From Pollutimonas sp963712655 (GTDB lineage: Bacteria; Pseudomonadota; Gammaproteobacteria; Burkholderiales; Burkholderiaceae_B), in NCBI GenBank assembly GCA_963712655.1, contig CAVQIT010000008.1, forward strand, positions 434,001 through 498,000: 64,000 nucleotides of DNA, in the 5' to 3' direction. Made by a program: the position numbers and the translations under genes. Shown one piece after another: positions 33,632 through 42,546 of this stretch. Position 1 is the stretch's first letter. Every line of letters begins with the position of its first letter. Below the pieces are notes generated by a model. The model was not told where the DNA came from and did no database searches. It saw only the letters and a list, made by a program, of their open reading frames with translations.

Positions 33632-34648
33632 TCAACCCCCGTCCATGGCAATGCCGGCCTTGTTTATCACCGCCTTCCATTTGCTGACCTGAGATGAAAG
33701 CACCTTGCGGAAAGCATCAGGGCTTTCATCCCGGTCAATGAACACTCCCTCCGCCTTGAAGTCCTTTATCAGGCTAGGCGAAGACAGCGCCTTGAGCGTA
33801 ATTTCGCTGAGTTTGCGTTCCACGTCCGGCGGAATACCCGCCGGCGCGAATAGGCCTATCCATACCGACATTTCCGCCTCGGGGAAACCTACTTCGGCCA
33901 CGGTCGGAACATCGGGGAACAGGTTGGAACGCTGATTCGTGGTTACCGCCAATGGGACCAATTTGCCGCTCTTGATATGCGGCAGCACCAACTGCGAATT
34001 GCCGAAAATAATATCAATGCGTCCGCCCAATAGATCGCTTAGCGCGCCGGCGGCGCCTTTGTAGGGAATATGCAGCAATTCCACACCGGCGACCTGCGCC
34101 AGGAGTTCCCCGCCCAAATGAGACGTGGACCCCACGCCGCCCGAGGCATAGGTCAATGGCTTGCCCTTGGCGGCCCGTTCTTTGGCAAGGACGATAAGCT
34201 CCTTGAGCGATTTCACATTAAGAGTGCTTTGAGCCACCAGAATATTGGGGAACGATCCAATGCGTGAAATGGGTGTGAAGTCCTTGATGGGATCGTATGA
34301 GAGACTTTTATATAGCCCCGCATTGATGGCATGTGTGCTGATGGTGCCGGCGAGCAGGGTATAGCCATCCTTTGGCGCGCGCTTGACGGTGTTTATGCCG
34401 ACTATTCCTCCGGCGCTTGGAAGATTCTGAATGACGATGGGCTGGCCCATGATCTTTGACATCTCGTCGGCCACCCGGCGTGCCGTGATGTCGGATGAAC
34501 CGCCCGCCGTGAACGGCACGATGACAGTAACAGGCCTGGACGGATAATCATCCTTGGCCTGCGCGGCGGGCGCGGCAAAGGCCAGAACACACGCGGCAAC
34601 AATAGATACCCCGGCGCCGATCCAGATTTTTGCTTTATTCAGAACCAT
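33632..34648 (-). CDS. Bug/TctC family binding protein
   Basis: A 338-residue periplasmic binding protein with a signal peptide ending near APAAQA (residues 25-31). It shows VTVIVPFTAGGSSDITARRV, KDGYTLLAGTIS, LLHIPYKGAAGALSDLLGG and FPDVPTVAEVG. It follows the HpcH/HpaI aldolase by 51 bp on the same strand, so the ligand may be the acid that feeds that aldolase. The ATG at 34648 lies in a convincing context for the signal peptide. Confidence 0.94.
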   Translation of the reverse strand: MVLNKAKIWIGAGVSIVAACVLAFAAPAAQAKDDYPSRPVTVIVPFTAGGSSDITARRVADEMSKIMGQPIVIQNLPSAGGIVGINTVKRAPKDGYTLLAGTISTHAINAGLYKSLSYDPIKDFTPISRIGSFPNILVAQSTLNVKSLKELIVLAKERAAKGKPLTYASGGVGSTSHLGGELLAQVAGVELLHIPYKGAAGALSDLLGGRIDIIFGNSQLVLPHIKSGKLVPLAVTTNQRSNLFPDVPTVAEVGFPEAEMSVWIGLFAPAGIPPDVERKLSEITLKALSSPSLIKDFKAEGVFIDRDESPDAFRKVLSSQVSKWKAVINKAGIAMDGG

Positions 34649-34699
34649 GTGAACTTCATCCTTTGATTGAATTATTGGACAACAAACGGCACGGCCGGC

Positions 34700-35500
34700 C
34701 TATGCCACCGCTCTCCGGTAGATGTCCCGGGCCTTCGCCTGGACCTCGTTCAGATGCTTGGCCATGGCCTTGTAATCAATGGAATAAACATAGAAGGCAA
34801 CGCCCGCGGGATCCCCGCCCTGGATTTCCTCGGGGTCGTTGATGTATATCCCGATGGGTATCTTGCGCTTGTGGGCAGCGCCTTTGATCTTCTCGATAGC
34901 CGCAAGAACCTCCGGATGACGCAGTTGCCCATGCAAGCCCATTGAAGTTGCGAGATCAGCAGGGCCGGGCATCAGGCAGTCGACCGACACCTCTTCGAGT
35001 ATGGAATCAATCTTCTCCACGACCACGGCATCTTCGATAAGCCCCATGGACAGGACACTCTTATTCGAGGATTCGGCCACTTGGGCGAAGGGCGTAAGGC
35101 CGAATCCGGCCGCCGGCACACCGGTGCAAGTAGGCCGCGTGCCCATGGGCGCATAGCGCATCGCCCGCACAACATCGTCGACTCCATAGGCTTGCATGCC
35201 ATAGTGAGGCAGCATGAATCCGGCGGCTCCAGCATCAAGAAGGCGGCCCGCATCGGGAAAATTGGCTACCCCCAAACGCACTATGGGTTTGATTCCAGTG
35301 GCTTGGCAACTGCGGATATGGCCAATGACACTACGGACGTCGTTAGCGCCGTGCTCCATGTCAATAATGACAAAATCAAACCCGGAATAGGCAAAGACAG
35401 CCGATATGTCCGGGTCTGGGGAAAAAATAAATGCCCCCAGGACTGTTTTCCCGGACTTCGGGGCGAGCTGCATTAATTCTTTCAGGTTGACCGCATTCAT
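34700..35500 (-). CDS. HpcH/HpaI family class II aldolase
   Basis: A 266-residue metal-dependent aldolase of the HpcH/HpaI family, which splits 4-hydroxy-2-oxo acids into pyruvate and an aldehyde. FVIIDMEHGANDV gives the catalytic His, PIVRLG the conserved Arg, and GLIEDA with MPGPADLATSMG the metal-binding Glu and Asp. FMLPHYG is a further block. It is the first gene of a two-gene operon with a Bug protein. The aldehyde product cannot be named. Confidence 0.92.
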   Translation of the reverse strand: MNAVNLKELMQLAPKSGKTVLGAFIFSPDPDISAVFAYSGFDFVIIDMEHGANDVRSVIGHIRSCQATGIKPIVRLGVANFPDAGRLLDAGAAGFMLPHYGMQAYGVDDVVRAMRYAPMGTRPTCTGVPAAGFGLTPFAQVAESSNKSVLSMGLIEDAVVVEKIDSILEEVSVDCLMPGPADLATSMGLHGQLRHPEVLAAIEKIKGAAHKRKIPIGIYINDPEEIQGGDPAGVAFYVYSIDYKAMAKHLNEVQAKARDIYRRAVA

Positions 35501-35639
35501 TCATAACCCCAGTGAACAATTAAAGCGTCAAGGTACACGCTGACGCACTGGCCTGGCTATGGATTGGTGAATCGATTCTGTCAATAGTCGGCTGCAAATC
35601 CGTCAATGGACGGCCCTCGGCCGCAGCCGCTTTCCGCCA

Positions 35640-35945
35640 TCATGAAACGTGGGAACGTTGCCGAGCGCGATGCTCATGATCGGCCCACGTCCGTAGCTGC
35701 AGCAGTTGCTCCAGGACGGGCTCGATTTCAAGCAAAAAACAACGCCCCGCCGGGGTCAACAGCGTCTCATGCTTGCCCCCGCGCACAAACAGCAAGACGC
35801 CAAGGTCGCGCTCTAACTGCTGCAGCGGCCGGGACAGCGCGGACACGGTCAACGCCAGGTGCTCTGCCGCGCGCCGGTAGGATCCGTGCACGGCCACCAT
35901 ATAGAAATAAACCAGCGTTCTCGTGTCATGACTTCGCCTTTTCAT
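35640..35945 (-). pseudogene. LysR-type DNA-binding domain only (truncated regulator)
   Basis: A 101-residue reading frame that encodes only the LysR winged helix: VAVHGSYRRAAEHLALTVSA, then LSRPLQQLERDLGVLLFVRG and LLTPAG. The linker helix follows, but the effector domain of about 200 residues is missing; a stop occurs at 35640 and only 139 bp remain before the aldolase gene. It is probably a remnant of the regulator of the aldolase/Bug operon, which lies directly downstream on the same strand, although a free HTH protein could still bind DNA. Confidence 0.7.
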
Positions 35946-36130
35946 TTTTCCCTCATCCCAGAAGCAAAGCGCTACTCAACGCGCAAGGTAAGCACACCAT
36001 GAACAGAATTGCATCGCACTGTTGTCAAGGCCGATTCACCATAGCATGGCCATTGCCAAGGCGGAACGTGTACTGTGCTAGCACGTGTTGGAACCGTCCA
36101 TTCCCTTTCATTTATTCTTGCCAGGACCAT

Positions 36131-37117
36131 ATGCTAGAGATAGAAAACCGCTCATTCCTTATAACCGGCGGACTAAGCCTCATAGGCTCGCACCTAGTGG
36201 AAGCGCTGCAGAATGCGGGCGCAAAAGAAGTCCTGCTGCTGGACAACTTCAGCCTTGGCTCGACGGAGCTGGCGAAAACCATGGAGGGCAAGAAGGGCGT
36301 GGCCGTCATTCGCGGCGATATCACCCGGCTGCCCGACCTGCTGCACGCAATGAAAGGCGTCGATGGCGTATTTGCCCTGGCCGGCTACCTGACTTTGCCC
36401 ATGAACGCCAACCCCGCGCTCGGCGTGGAAGTGAATGTTATGGGCATGCTCAACACCCTTGAGGCCGCACGCGTTCTAGGCAACAAAAAAACCGTGTTCG
36501 CCTCGTCGATCTCGGTCTACGGCGATCAACGCACCCAAACCATCCACGAAGACACAGCGTTCGGTTCAGCCGGCCTGAATCCCGCTTTTTCCACCTACGC
36601 TTCAACCAAACTGGTGGGCGAACACCTTGGCCGCCTGTATGCCCAAAAATACGGGGTTTGCGCCTGCAATGCCAGATTCTCCACGGTATATGGCGAAAAC
36701 CAGCACGCCCGGGGGGTGAACGCCCTGTACATTCTCGAAGCCCTGCAGGCCGTTGCCCAAGGAAATGCCCCGGTGATTGCCGGGTCCGGCCACGAGGCAC
36801 ATGACTTCATCCATGCAAGCGATATTGCGCGCGGCTGCATTGCCATCATGCGGCAGGCGCAAGCTGGCGCCACGTTCAACATTGCGTCAGGAGTGTCGAC
36901 GAGCGTCGCCGATGCCGTGCGCAAGGTACTGGCCGAATATGGCAGTACGCTCGCACCGGTTTACCAGCAGGACAACCGTGAGGCCAAAGCGGCTTCGCAT
37001 ACCAAGCTGGATATTTGTATCGACCGCGCGCGCGACGAGCTCGGCTGGGAGCCCAAGGTATCGCTTGCGGAAGGAATCCACAGGCTGCGCGTTTGGATGG
37101 AAAGCCAGGCCGCTTAG
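36131..37117 (+). CDS. NAD-dependent epimerase/dehydratase
   Basis: A 328-residue extended short-chain dehydrogenase of the sugar-nucleotide epimerase type. The nucleotide loop is ITGGLSLIGSHL (11-22), in which Ser16 stands where the family has the middle Gly. The active site is Tyr156/Lys160 in YASTKLVGEH, and FSTVYGENQHARG is typical. CAGGA before the ATG at 36131 supports this start; an in-frame extension of 175 codons upstream has no homology. It is monocistronic; substrate unknown. Confidence 0.9.
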   Translation: MLEIENRSFLITGGLSLIGSHLVEALQNAGAKEVLLLDNFSLGSTELAKTMEGKKGVAVIRGDITRLPDLLHAMKGVDGVFALAGYLTLPMNANPALGVEVNVMGMLNTLEAARVLGNKKTVFASSISVYGDQRTQTIHEDTAFGSAGLNPAFSTYASTKLVGEHLGRLYAQKYGVCACNARFSTVYGENQHARGVNALYILEALQAVAQGNAPVIAGSGHEAHDFIHASDIARGCIAIMRQAQAGATFNIASGVSTSVADAVRKVLAEYGSTLAPVYQQDNREAKAASHTKLDICIDRARDELGWEPKVSLAEGIHRLRVWMESQAA

Positions 37118-37655
37118 GTTCGATCCGATGTTTGAAGAACGAGTCTAAAGTCTGATGGATTCAGTACCGCGATGCACTATGCAGGCCTGCTGCATGAAGA
37201 GGAATGCATTACTCATCGCGAGGCCCACCGTGTCGACACTACAACGTCCAATCCAAGCAAGTTCGCCTACCTAGGCGATGCTACGGCATCGGGCTGCGGC
37301 GCGCTCATGGCGTCCCGTTACCAAAGCCGCTCAACAATTCGGGCATTCAATTACATCCAAACTGGCTTTGCCTGCTTAAAGGCATGCGGTGCTCTCACCT
37401 ACTAGCCAGAATGAGGGCAACCCCAGACCTGGCACCACCCCATCCTTAGCTGCGAATCGCTTATCGCGACTGAGAGCCGTCATCGATGTTCGATGCGTCA
37501 ATGCGACTACGACCCCTCCACGCCAATTTTTCTTGCTCCATCTCATGGCCGCAAAAAAATAATTCCTTTTGTCTGGTTTTAATATATAGTATGTACATTA
37601 CATATAAACCAGACAATAAATGTCGGCCTAAATTCCAACACAGCGAAATTCAACT
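37118..37655. other. 538-bp gap without a recognisable gene
   Basis: Between the epimerase and the CoA-transferase no reading frame with coding character or recognisable similarity is visible on either strand. Short frames of up to 81 codons occur but have no Shine-Dalgarno or family motif. The final 100 bases are AT-rich and carry an inverted repeat described separately. The rest could be the decayed remainder of a gene. Confidence 0.6.
37569..37616. promoter_or_regulatory. 11-bp inverted repeat at the promoter of the CoA-transferase/HyuAB cluster
   Basis: TTGTCTGGTTT (37569-37579) and AAACCAGACAA (37606-37616) form a perfect 11-bp inverted repeat with a 26-base AT-rich centre containing TATAGT and TATGTA, 40 bp before the first gene of the 37.7-46.3 kb cluster. 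A regulator bound across the -10/-35 region would block transcription. The GntR protein at 46.5 kb is a plausible ligand-responsive candidate, which is inference. Confidence 0.5.
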
Positions 37656-38873
37656 ATGCACTCTTCCACGAACAAACCATTCGGGCCTCTCAAGGGGTTG
37701 CGCGTAATCGACGCAGGCCAAATGATTGCCGGTCCCTTGTCTTGCACGCTGCTTGCCGACTTTGGCGCAGAGGTCATTAAACTTGAGCATCCTGTCCACG
37801 GCGACGCCATGCGGGCGCGCCCGCCCGAAAAAGACGGCAAATCCCTTTGGTGGAAGGTCATCGGGCGCAACAAGCGCAACGTGACGTTAAATCTGTCCAA
37901 ACCACAAGGACAAGAACTTCTCAAAAAACTGATCAAGTCGGCGGATGTGCTGGTGGAGAACTTTCGTCCAGGCACATTCGAGCGTTGGGGACTGGGCTAC
38001 GACGTTCTAAAAGAGATCAACCCGGGACTGGTTTTCGTTCGGGTTTCGGGCTATGGGCAAACCGGGCCCTATGCATCGCGCGGCGGCTACGGCACCGTGG
38101 CCGAGGCCTACACCGGCATTCCTTCATTCACGGGCTTTCCCGATGGTGCGCCAACGTTGAGCTCCTCGTTCGCCATGGCTGACTCGGTTGCCGCCACGTT
38201 CGCCGCGCTCGGCGCCATGATGGCAGTGTTCGAGCGCGATCACTCTTCCGGCATGGGTCAAGAGGTCGACGTAAGCCTGTACGAACCCCTATTCCGACTG
38301 GTCGAGTTTCAGGCCATCGCCTATGACCAGCTAGGACTGGTTCGCGAGCGAATCGGCAATCGTTCGATCACGGACTCACCCCGCAATGCCTATAAAACCC
38401 GCGATGGGCGATACATCACGATATCGGCCAGCACGCAAAAAAGCTTTCAGCGCTTGCTCGACACCATGGGCATGTCCGAGCTTGGCAGCGACCCGCGCTT
38501 TTGCGATGGCCTGGCTCGCCAACGCCATGCCGATGAGCTCGACGCCATGATGGAGAAATGGTTTCTCGAACACGAGTTCGACGAGGCGCTGCGCCTCCTG
38601 GATGAAGGCGAAGTGGTAAGCGGCCCCATCCTGACCATTGCCGATATTTTCAAGGATCCGCACTATCTGATGCGCAAAACCATTGCCAGGGTCAAGGATG
38701 AGGACTTCGGCGAAGTGGCCATGCCCAATGCCACACCGTTGATGAGCCGCACGCCAGGCGAGGTCCGCCATCCCGGCCTGCCCTTGGGCCATGAGACAGA
38801 TGCGTTCTATCGGGAAGAGCTGGGCTTGTCGGACGATGAGCTGGCGCATCTGAAATCCATACAAGTCATCTAA
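37656..38873 (+). CDS. class III CoA-transferase (CaiB/BaiF family)
   Basis: A 405-residue CoA-transferase. LRVIDAGQMIAGPLSCTLLA, GAEVIKLEHP, ENFRPGTFERWGLGY and VSGYGQTGPYA are family blocks, and the catalytic Asp is Asp176 in FAMADSVAA. No clear Shine-Dalgarno is present before the ATG at 37656. It is the first gene of a cluster with a thiolase-like protein, DUF35, HyuA, HyuB and two Bug proteins, and would form the CoA ester on which the thiolase-like protein acts. Confidence 0.92.
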   Translation: MHSSTNKPFGPLKGLRVIDAGQMIAGPLSCTLLADFGAEVIKLEHPVHGDAMRARPPEKDGKSLWWKVIGRNKRNVTLNLSKPQGQELLKKLIKSADVLVENFRPGTFERWGLGYDVLKEINPGLVFVRVSGYGQTGPYASRGGYGTVAEAYTGIPSFTGFPDGAPTLSSSFAMADSVAATFAALGAMMAVFERDHSSGMGQEVDVSLYEPLFRLVEFQAIAYDQLGLVRERIGNRSITDSPRNAYKTRDGRYITISASTQKSFQRLLDTMGMSELGSDPRFCDGLARQRHADELDAMMEKWFLEHEFDEALRLLDEGEVVSGPILTIADIFKDPHYLMRKTIARVKDEDFGEVAMPNATPLMSRTPGEVRHPGLPLGHETDAFYREELGLSDDELAHLKSIQVI

Positions 38874-38887
38874 AAGAGGAATGATCG

Positions 38888-40048
38888 ATGAGCGGTTTTG
38901 ATAACGTGTATATCGTTGGCGCCGGCCAGACGAAATACGAAAAAAAAACAGACAAGCACGTCATACGCCTGATGTGGGAGGCGGCGCAACTGGCGCTCGA
39001 TAACGCCGGCCTGAAGTGGTCCGACGTTGATGGCCTGGGCCAGGCCTGTTTTACCTTGGCGCCGGAAAATGTCACCACGGTGGCTGAGCACCTCGGTATC
39101 GAATGCAAATTCATGTTCCAGGGATTATATGGCGGCGCATCGGGCATTATCGGCATGCATCATGCCGCCCGCGCCATCGAAGCCGGCGACGCGGACTGCA
39201 TCATCATCTTGGCCGCGGACGCCTTTGATGTCAGCAGCCATATGAGCATGAACCGCAGCGCCGGACAGCACGACTACATGGGTGTCTGGGGATACGGTGC
39301 GGCGAACGGCGTTTTTGCGATGCAGACGCGCATGTATATGGAGCGCTATGGCACGAGCGCCGAAGATTTCGGACGGCTATGCATGGCGTTTCGGGAAAAT
39401 GCGCGCCTGAATCCGAACGCGTTGCTGCGCGGCGAAATGACCATGGACGACTACCTGAACGCGCGCCAGATCGCCGACCCCTTGCGCCTGTTCGACTGCG
39501 TTTTGCCTTGCTGCGGAGCCGATGCCGTGGTGATGGTGAGCGAAAAAATCGCCAGCCGGCTGCCGGGTCCCAAGAGCCGCCTGCTCTCGGCGGGCGAAAT
39601 TCACAACTACCCCGCGCACGACCTTTACGGCCTGACCGCGGGATGGGAAACATTCAGCCCGCGCATGTGGGAGCGCGCAGGAATATCGCCTACGGATGTC
39701 GACTTTGTTCAGGTGTACGACGACTACCCGGTCATGTGCTTCGTGCAACTCGAGGGCATGGGTTTCGCCAAGCGCGGCGAAGCGTCCAGGCTGTTCCAGG
39801 AGAACGATTGCACAGTACGCGGCAACTTCCCCATGAATACTGGCGGAGGCCAATTGTCGGCCGGCCAATGCGGCGCGAGCGGGGGAATGATAGGTGTGAC
39901 CGAAGCCATCTTTCAACTGCATGGCCAGGCCGGCGATCGCCAGATTCAGAACTGCCGCCGCGGCGTGGTCAGCGGCTACGGCGCCGTATCGTATGGCCGG
40001 GGACTGTCGGCCAGCGCTTGTGTCTTAGAGCGCATACAAGGAAGCTAA
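38888..40048 (+). CDS. thiolase-like protein (SCP-x/Ltp2 type) without the nucleophilic Cys
   Basis: A 386-residue thiolase-fold protein. At the position of the acyl-carrying Cys it reads GLYGGASG (79-86), so the nucleophile is missing, and the usual C-terminal GHP motif is replaced by NTGGGQLSAGQCGASGG (317-333). VQVYDDY with Tyr277 is a conserved block. Ltp2-type retro-aldolases, which need a DUF35 partner, also lack the Cys and use Tyr residues. A DUF35 gene follows after three bases, which supports this reading; the substrate is unknown. AGAGGA precedes the ATG. Confidence 0.88.
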   Translation: MSGFDNVYIVGAGQTKYEKKTDKHVIRLMWEAAQLALDNAGLKWSDVDGLGQACFTLAPENVTTVAEHLGIECKFMFQGLYGGASGIIGMHHAARAIEAGDADCIIILAADAFDVSSHMSMNRSAGQHDYMGVWGYGAANGVFAMQTRMYMERYGTSAEDFGRLCMAFRENARLNPNALLRGEMTMDDYLNARQIADPLRLFDCVLPCCGADAVVMVSEKIASRLPGPKSRLLSAGEIHNYPAHDLYGLTAGWETFSPRMWERAGISPTDVDFVQVYDDYPVMCFVQLEGMGFAKRGEASRLFQENDCTVRGNFPMNTGGGQLSAGQCGASGGMIGVTEAIFQLHGQAGDRQIQNCRRGVVSGYGAVSYGRGLSASACVLERIQGS

Positions 40049-40051
40049 ACC

Positions 40052-40492
40052 ATGAGCACCCACGAAAAACCGCAACCCCGCATCAACTCTATCAACCGTC
40101 CGTTTTGGCAAGCTTGCAATGAAGGCAAGCTGATGATTCAACAATGCGAGTCCAGCGCCTGCGGCAAACTGACCTATTTTCCGCGCGTTTGCTGCCCGCA
40201 CTGCGGCAACGGTGATCTGTCATGGAAAGAGGCGAGCGGAGAGGGAACCATCGAAACGTTTGCCGTTATCCGCCGTCCCCAGCACTCCAGCTTCTTTCAC
40301 GAAGCTCCGTACTACTTTATTGCCGTGAGGTTGGTGGAAGGTCCGCTGATGTATAGCAGGCTCGAACACCCCTACGATCCTGAACTGGAACTGATGGGCC
40401 GGCCCGTCAATGTGATTTACACACAGCACGGGGAGAACCAAAAGCTGCCTTTCTTTATTCTGCAGGAGCAAAGCGATGCACCGCAGGTATAG
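40052..40492 (+). CDS. DUF35/OB-fold zinc-ribbon protein
   Basis: A 146-residue acyl-CoA-associated protein with an N-terminal rubredoxin-like zinc ribbon and a C-terminal OB fold (GEGTIETFAVIRRPQH onward). The ribbon Cys are Cys32, Cys37, Cys48 and Cys51; the first knuckle is C-x4-C rather than C-x2-C because of a two-residue insertion. DUF35 proteins pair with thiolase-like proteins and complete their CoA-binding site. It overlaps hyuA by 17 bases in another frame. Confidence 0.9.
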   Translation: MSTHEKPQPRINSINRPFWQACNEGKLMIQQCESSACGKLTYFPRVCCPHCGNGDLSWKEASGEGTIETFAVIRRPQHSSFFHEAPYYFIAVRLVEGPLMYSRLEHPYDPELELMGRPVNVIYTQHGENQKLPFFILQEQSDAPQV

Positions 40493-42536
40493 GGTGGGCC
40501 TGGACGTTGGCGGCACATTCACGGATCTGTTCTTGTTTGACCGCGGTTCGGGGCGCACCTACACGCACAAAGTACCCTCCACGCCCCATCAGCCCCATCT
40601 GGCGCCGCTGCGCGGCATTGCCGAAATTCTCGAGAAAGCCGGCGCAATAGGCAAAGAAGTGGAGTTCGTGGGTCTTGGGACTACCGTAGCCACCAATGCC
40701 TTGCTGGAAAACAAAGGTGCGCTCACCGCCGTGGTGACCACTAAGGGCTTTCGCGATTTGCTTGAGATCGGGCGCCAAACGCGGCCTCATCTTTACGACC
40801 CATTCGTTAACAAGACGCCGCAACTGGTGCCGCGAGACCTACGCCGTGAAGTGGCCGAGCGGGTGAATGCCCATGGACAAGTCGAACTGAGTTTGGATGA
40901 GGCCGGCTTGCTGCAAGAGATTGATTACCTGCGCACAAGAGGCGTTAAAAGCATTGCCGTCTGCTTTCTGAATACATACTTGAATCCGGTCAACGAGCAC
41001 CTGGCGGTTCGAATTATTCGCCGGCATTGGCCGGAAGTGAACGTAATAGCGTCTTATGACATTGTTCCGGAGTTCCGCGAATATGAGCGTTTCATCACAA
41101 CCGTTGTCAATGCTTATCTAGTTCCTGCAACGTATGCCTACTTCACCATGTTCGAAAATATGGTGGCGGGTTTGGGAATTGACGTTCAACCTTTCGTAAT
41201 GAGCTCAAGTGGTGGCGTGTTCAGCCCAAAGATGGCGGCGCAACGCCCTATCGACACGCTATTTTCCGGCCCAAGCGGCGGCGTCAGCGGCGCGGTGTTC
41301 GTTAGCCAATTAGCTGGAATCCAGAATGTCATTGCACTGGATATGGGCGGCACAAGTACAGAAGTGTGCCTGATCCGTGATGGCAAGCCTCAGTTAAGCC
41401 ACCAGCGGGTGCTCAATGGCTACCCTATTAAAACGGCCTCATTCGATATTCACACCATAGGCGCCGGCGGCAGCAGCATTGCTCGCATGGACGATGGCGG
41501 CCTGCTGCATGTCGGCCCTGAAAGCGTGGGAGCCGATCCTGGCCCGGCGTGCTATGAAAAGGGGGGTATCGACCCGACCGTCACGGATGCCAATGTCGTT
41601 CTGGGCAGGTTGAATCCGGACTATCTGCTTGATGGCCGGCTGAAGATCAATGCAGGCAAATCGGCCGAGGTGATTCAACAGAAAGTGGCCTCGCAAAAGG
41701 GCATCGACGTCGTCGCCGCCGCAGGCGCCATCATTGCGTTGGCCGAGGCGAGCATGGCCCAGGCCTTGCGTGTGGTGTCGGTCGAGCGCGGTATCGACCC
41801 GGCCGACTTTCACCTGGTAGCCATTGGCGGAGCCGGCCCATTGCATGCGGCGGCTGTGGCCAAACAGGTCGGCATGGCCGGGGTGTTGATTCCGCCAAAC
41901 GCCGGGGTGCTGTGCGCGCTCGGTGTACTGACCAAAGATATACAGCTGAGCGCGAGCCGCAGCACGCTGGTTCGGGAGTCACAACCGGATGCATGTGAAA
42001 AGCTGGACGGTACCTTCCAAGCCCTGGAACGTCAGATCGGCGCGGATCTGGCCGAACACGCTACGCACGGACGCGACATCCAGTTCCAGCGTTATGCCGA
42101 CGTTCGGTACCGCAGCCAAAACCATGAACTGAGCATCCCCGTGGCCAACGGAAACGTTACGCTCGACGTGCTCGAGGAAGTCAAAGAAGCCTTCCACAGA
42201 GCCCACGAAGAACTGTATGGCTACCGATTTGCAGACCGTGAAATCGAATTGGTGACATTGCGCCTTACCGGATTCGTGCCTGTCGATCGTCCGGTACTGG
42301 CGGGTATAGAGAAGGATGGAGGCAACGTTCAGCCGACCGTTCAACGTTACCGCAAGACCTATTTCAACGAGGAAGAGCCGCAAGAATGCCCAATTTACCG
42401 GCGCGAGACCTTCACCGCCGGCACGGCCTTTGAAGGCCCCGCAATCGTGGAACAAATGGACACCACCGTTATCGTGCCACCGGGGTTCCGCGTGAAGGTC
42501 GACGCTTACGCCAACCTTCTGATGACCTGGCACTAA
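40476..42536 (+). CDS. hyuA: hydantoinase A / oxoprolinase family protein
   Basis: A 686-residue HyuA-family subunit. The ATPase phosphate loop is GLDVGGTFTDLFLFD (8-22), followed by GTTVATNALLENKGA, ALDMGGTSTEVCLI and ADPGPACYEKGG. The family covers hydantoinase, oxoprolinase and acetone/acetophenone carboxylases. Its neighbours are CoA-ester enzymes rather than a cyclic-amide importer, which leaves carboxylase-type chemistry open. It starts within the DUF35 gene and precedes hyuB by ten bases. Confidence 0.92.
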   Translation: MHRRYRVGLDVGGTFTDLFLFDRGSGRTYTHKVPSTPHQPHLAPLRGIAEILEKAGAIGKEVEFVGLGTTVATNALLENKGALTAVVTTKGFRDLLEIGRQTRPHLYDPFVNKTPQLVPRDLRREVAERVNAHGQVELSLDEAGLLQEIDYLRTRGVKSIAVCFLNTYLNPVNEHLAVRIIRRHWPEVNVIASYDIVPEFREYERFITTVVNAYLVPATYAYFTMFENMVAGLGIDVQPFVMSSSGGVFSPKMAAQRPIDTLFSGPSGGVSGAVFVSQLAGIQNVIALDMGGTSTEVCLIRDGKPQLSHQRVLNGYPIKTASFDIHTIGAGGSSIARMDDGGLLHVGPESVGADPGPACYEKGGIDPTVTDANVVLGRLNPDYLLDGRLKINAGKSAEVIQQKVASQKGIDVVAAAGAIIALAEASMAQALRVVSVERGIDPADFHLVAIGGAGPLHAAAVAKQVGMAGVLIPPNAGVLCALGVLTKDIQLSASRSTLVRESQPDACEKLDGTFQALERQIGADLAEHATHGRDIQFQRYADVRYRSQNHELSIPVANGNVTLDVLEEVKEAFHRAHEELYGYRFADREIELVTLRLTGFVPVDRPVLAGIEKDGGNVQPTVQRYRKTYFNEEEPQECPIYRRETFTAGTAFEGPAIVEQMDTTVIVPPGFRVKVDAYANLLMTWH

Positions 42537-42546
42537 GGACAATCCA

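Noticed and set aside
35606..36130. 175-codon N-terminal extension of the epimerase-like gene
   Set aside because: It has no homology, covers the oppositely oriented LysR fragment, and the family start with a CAGGA Shine-Dalgarno is at 36131.
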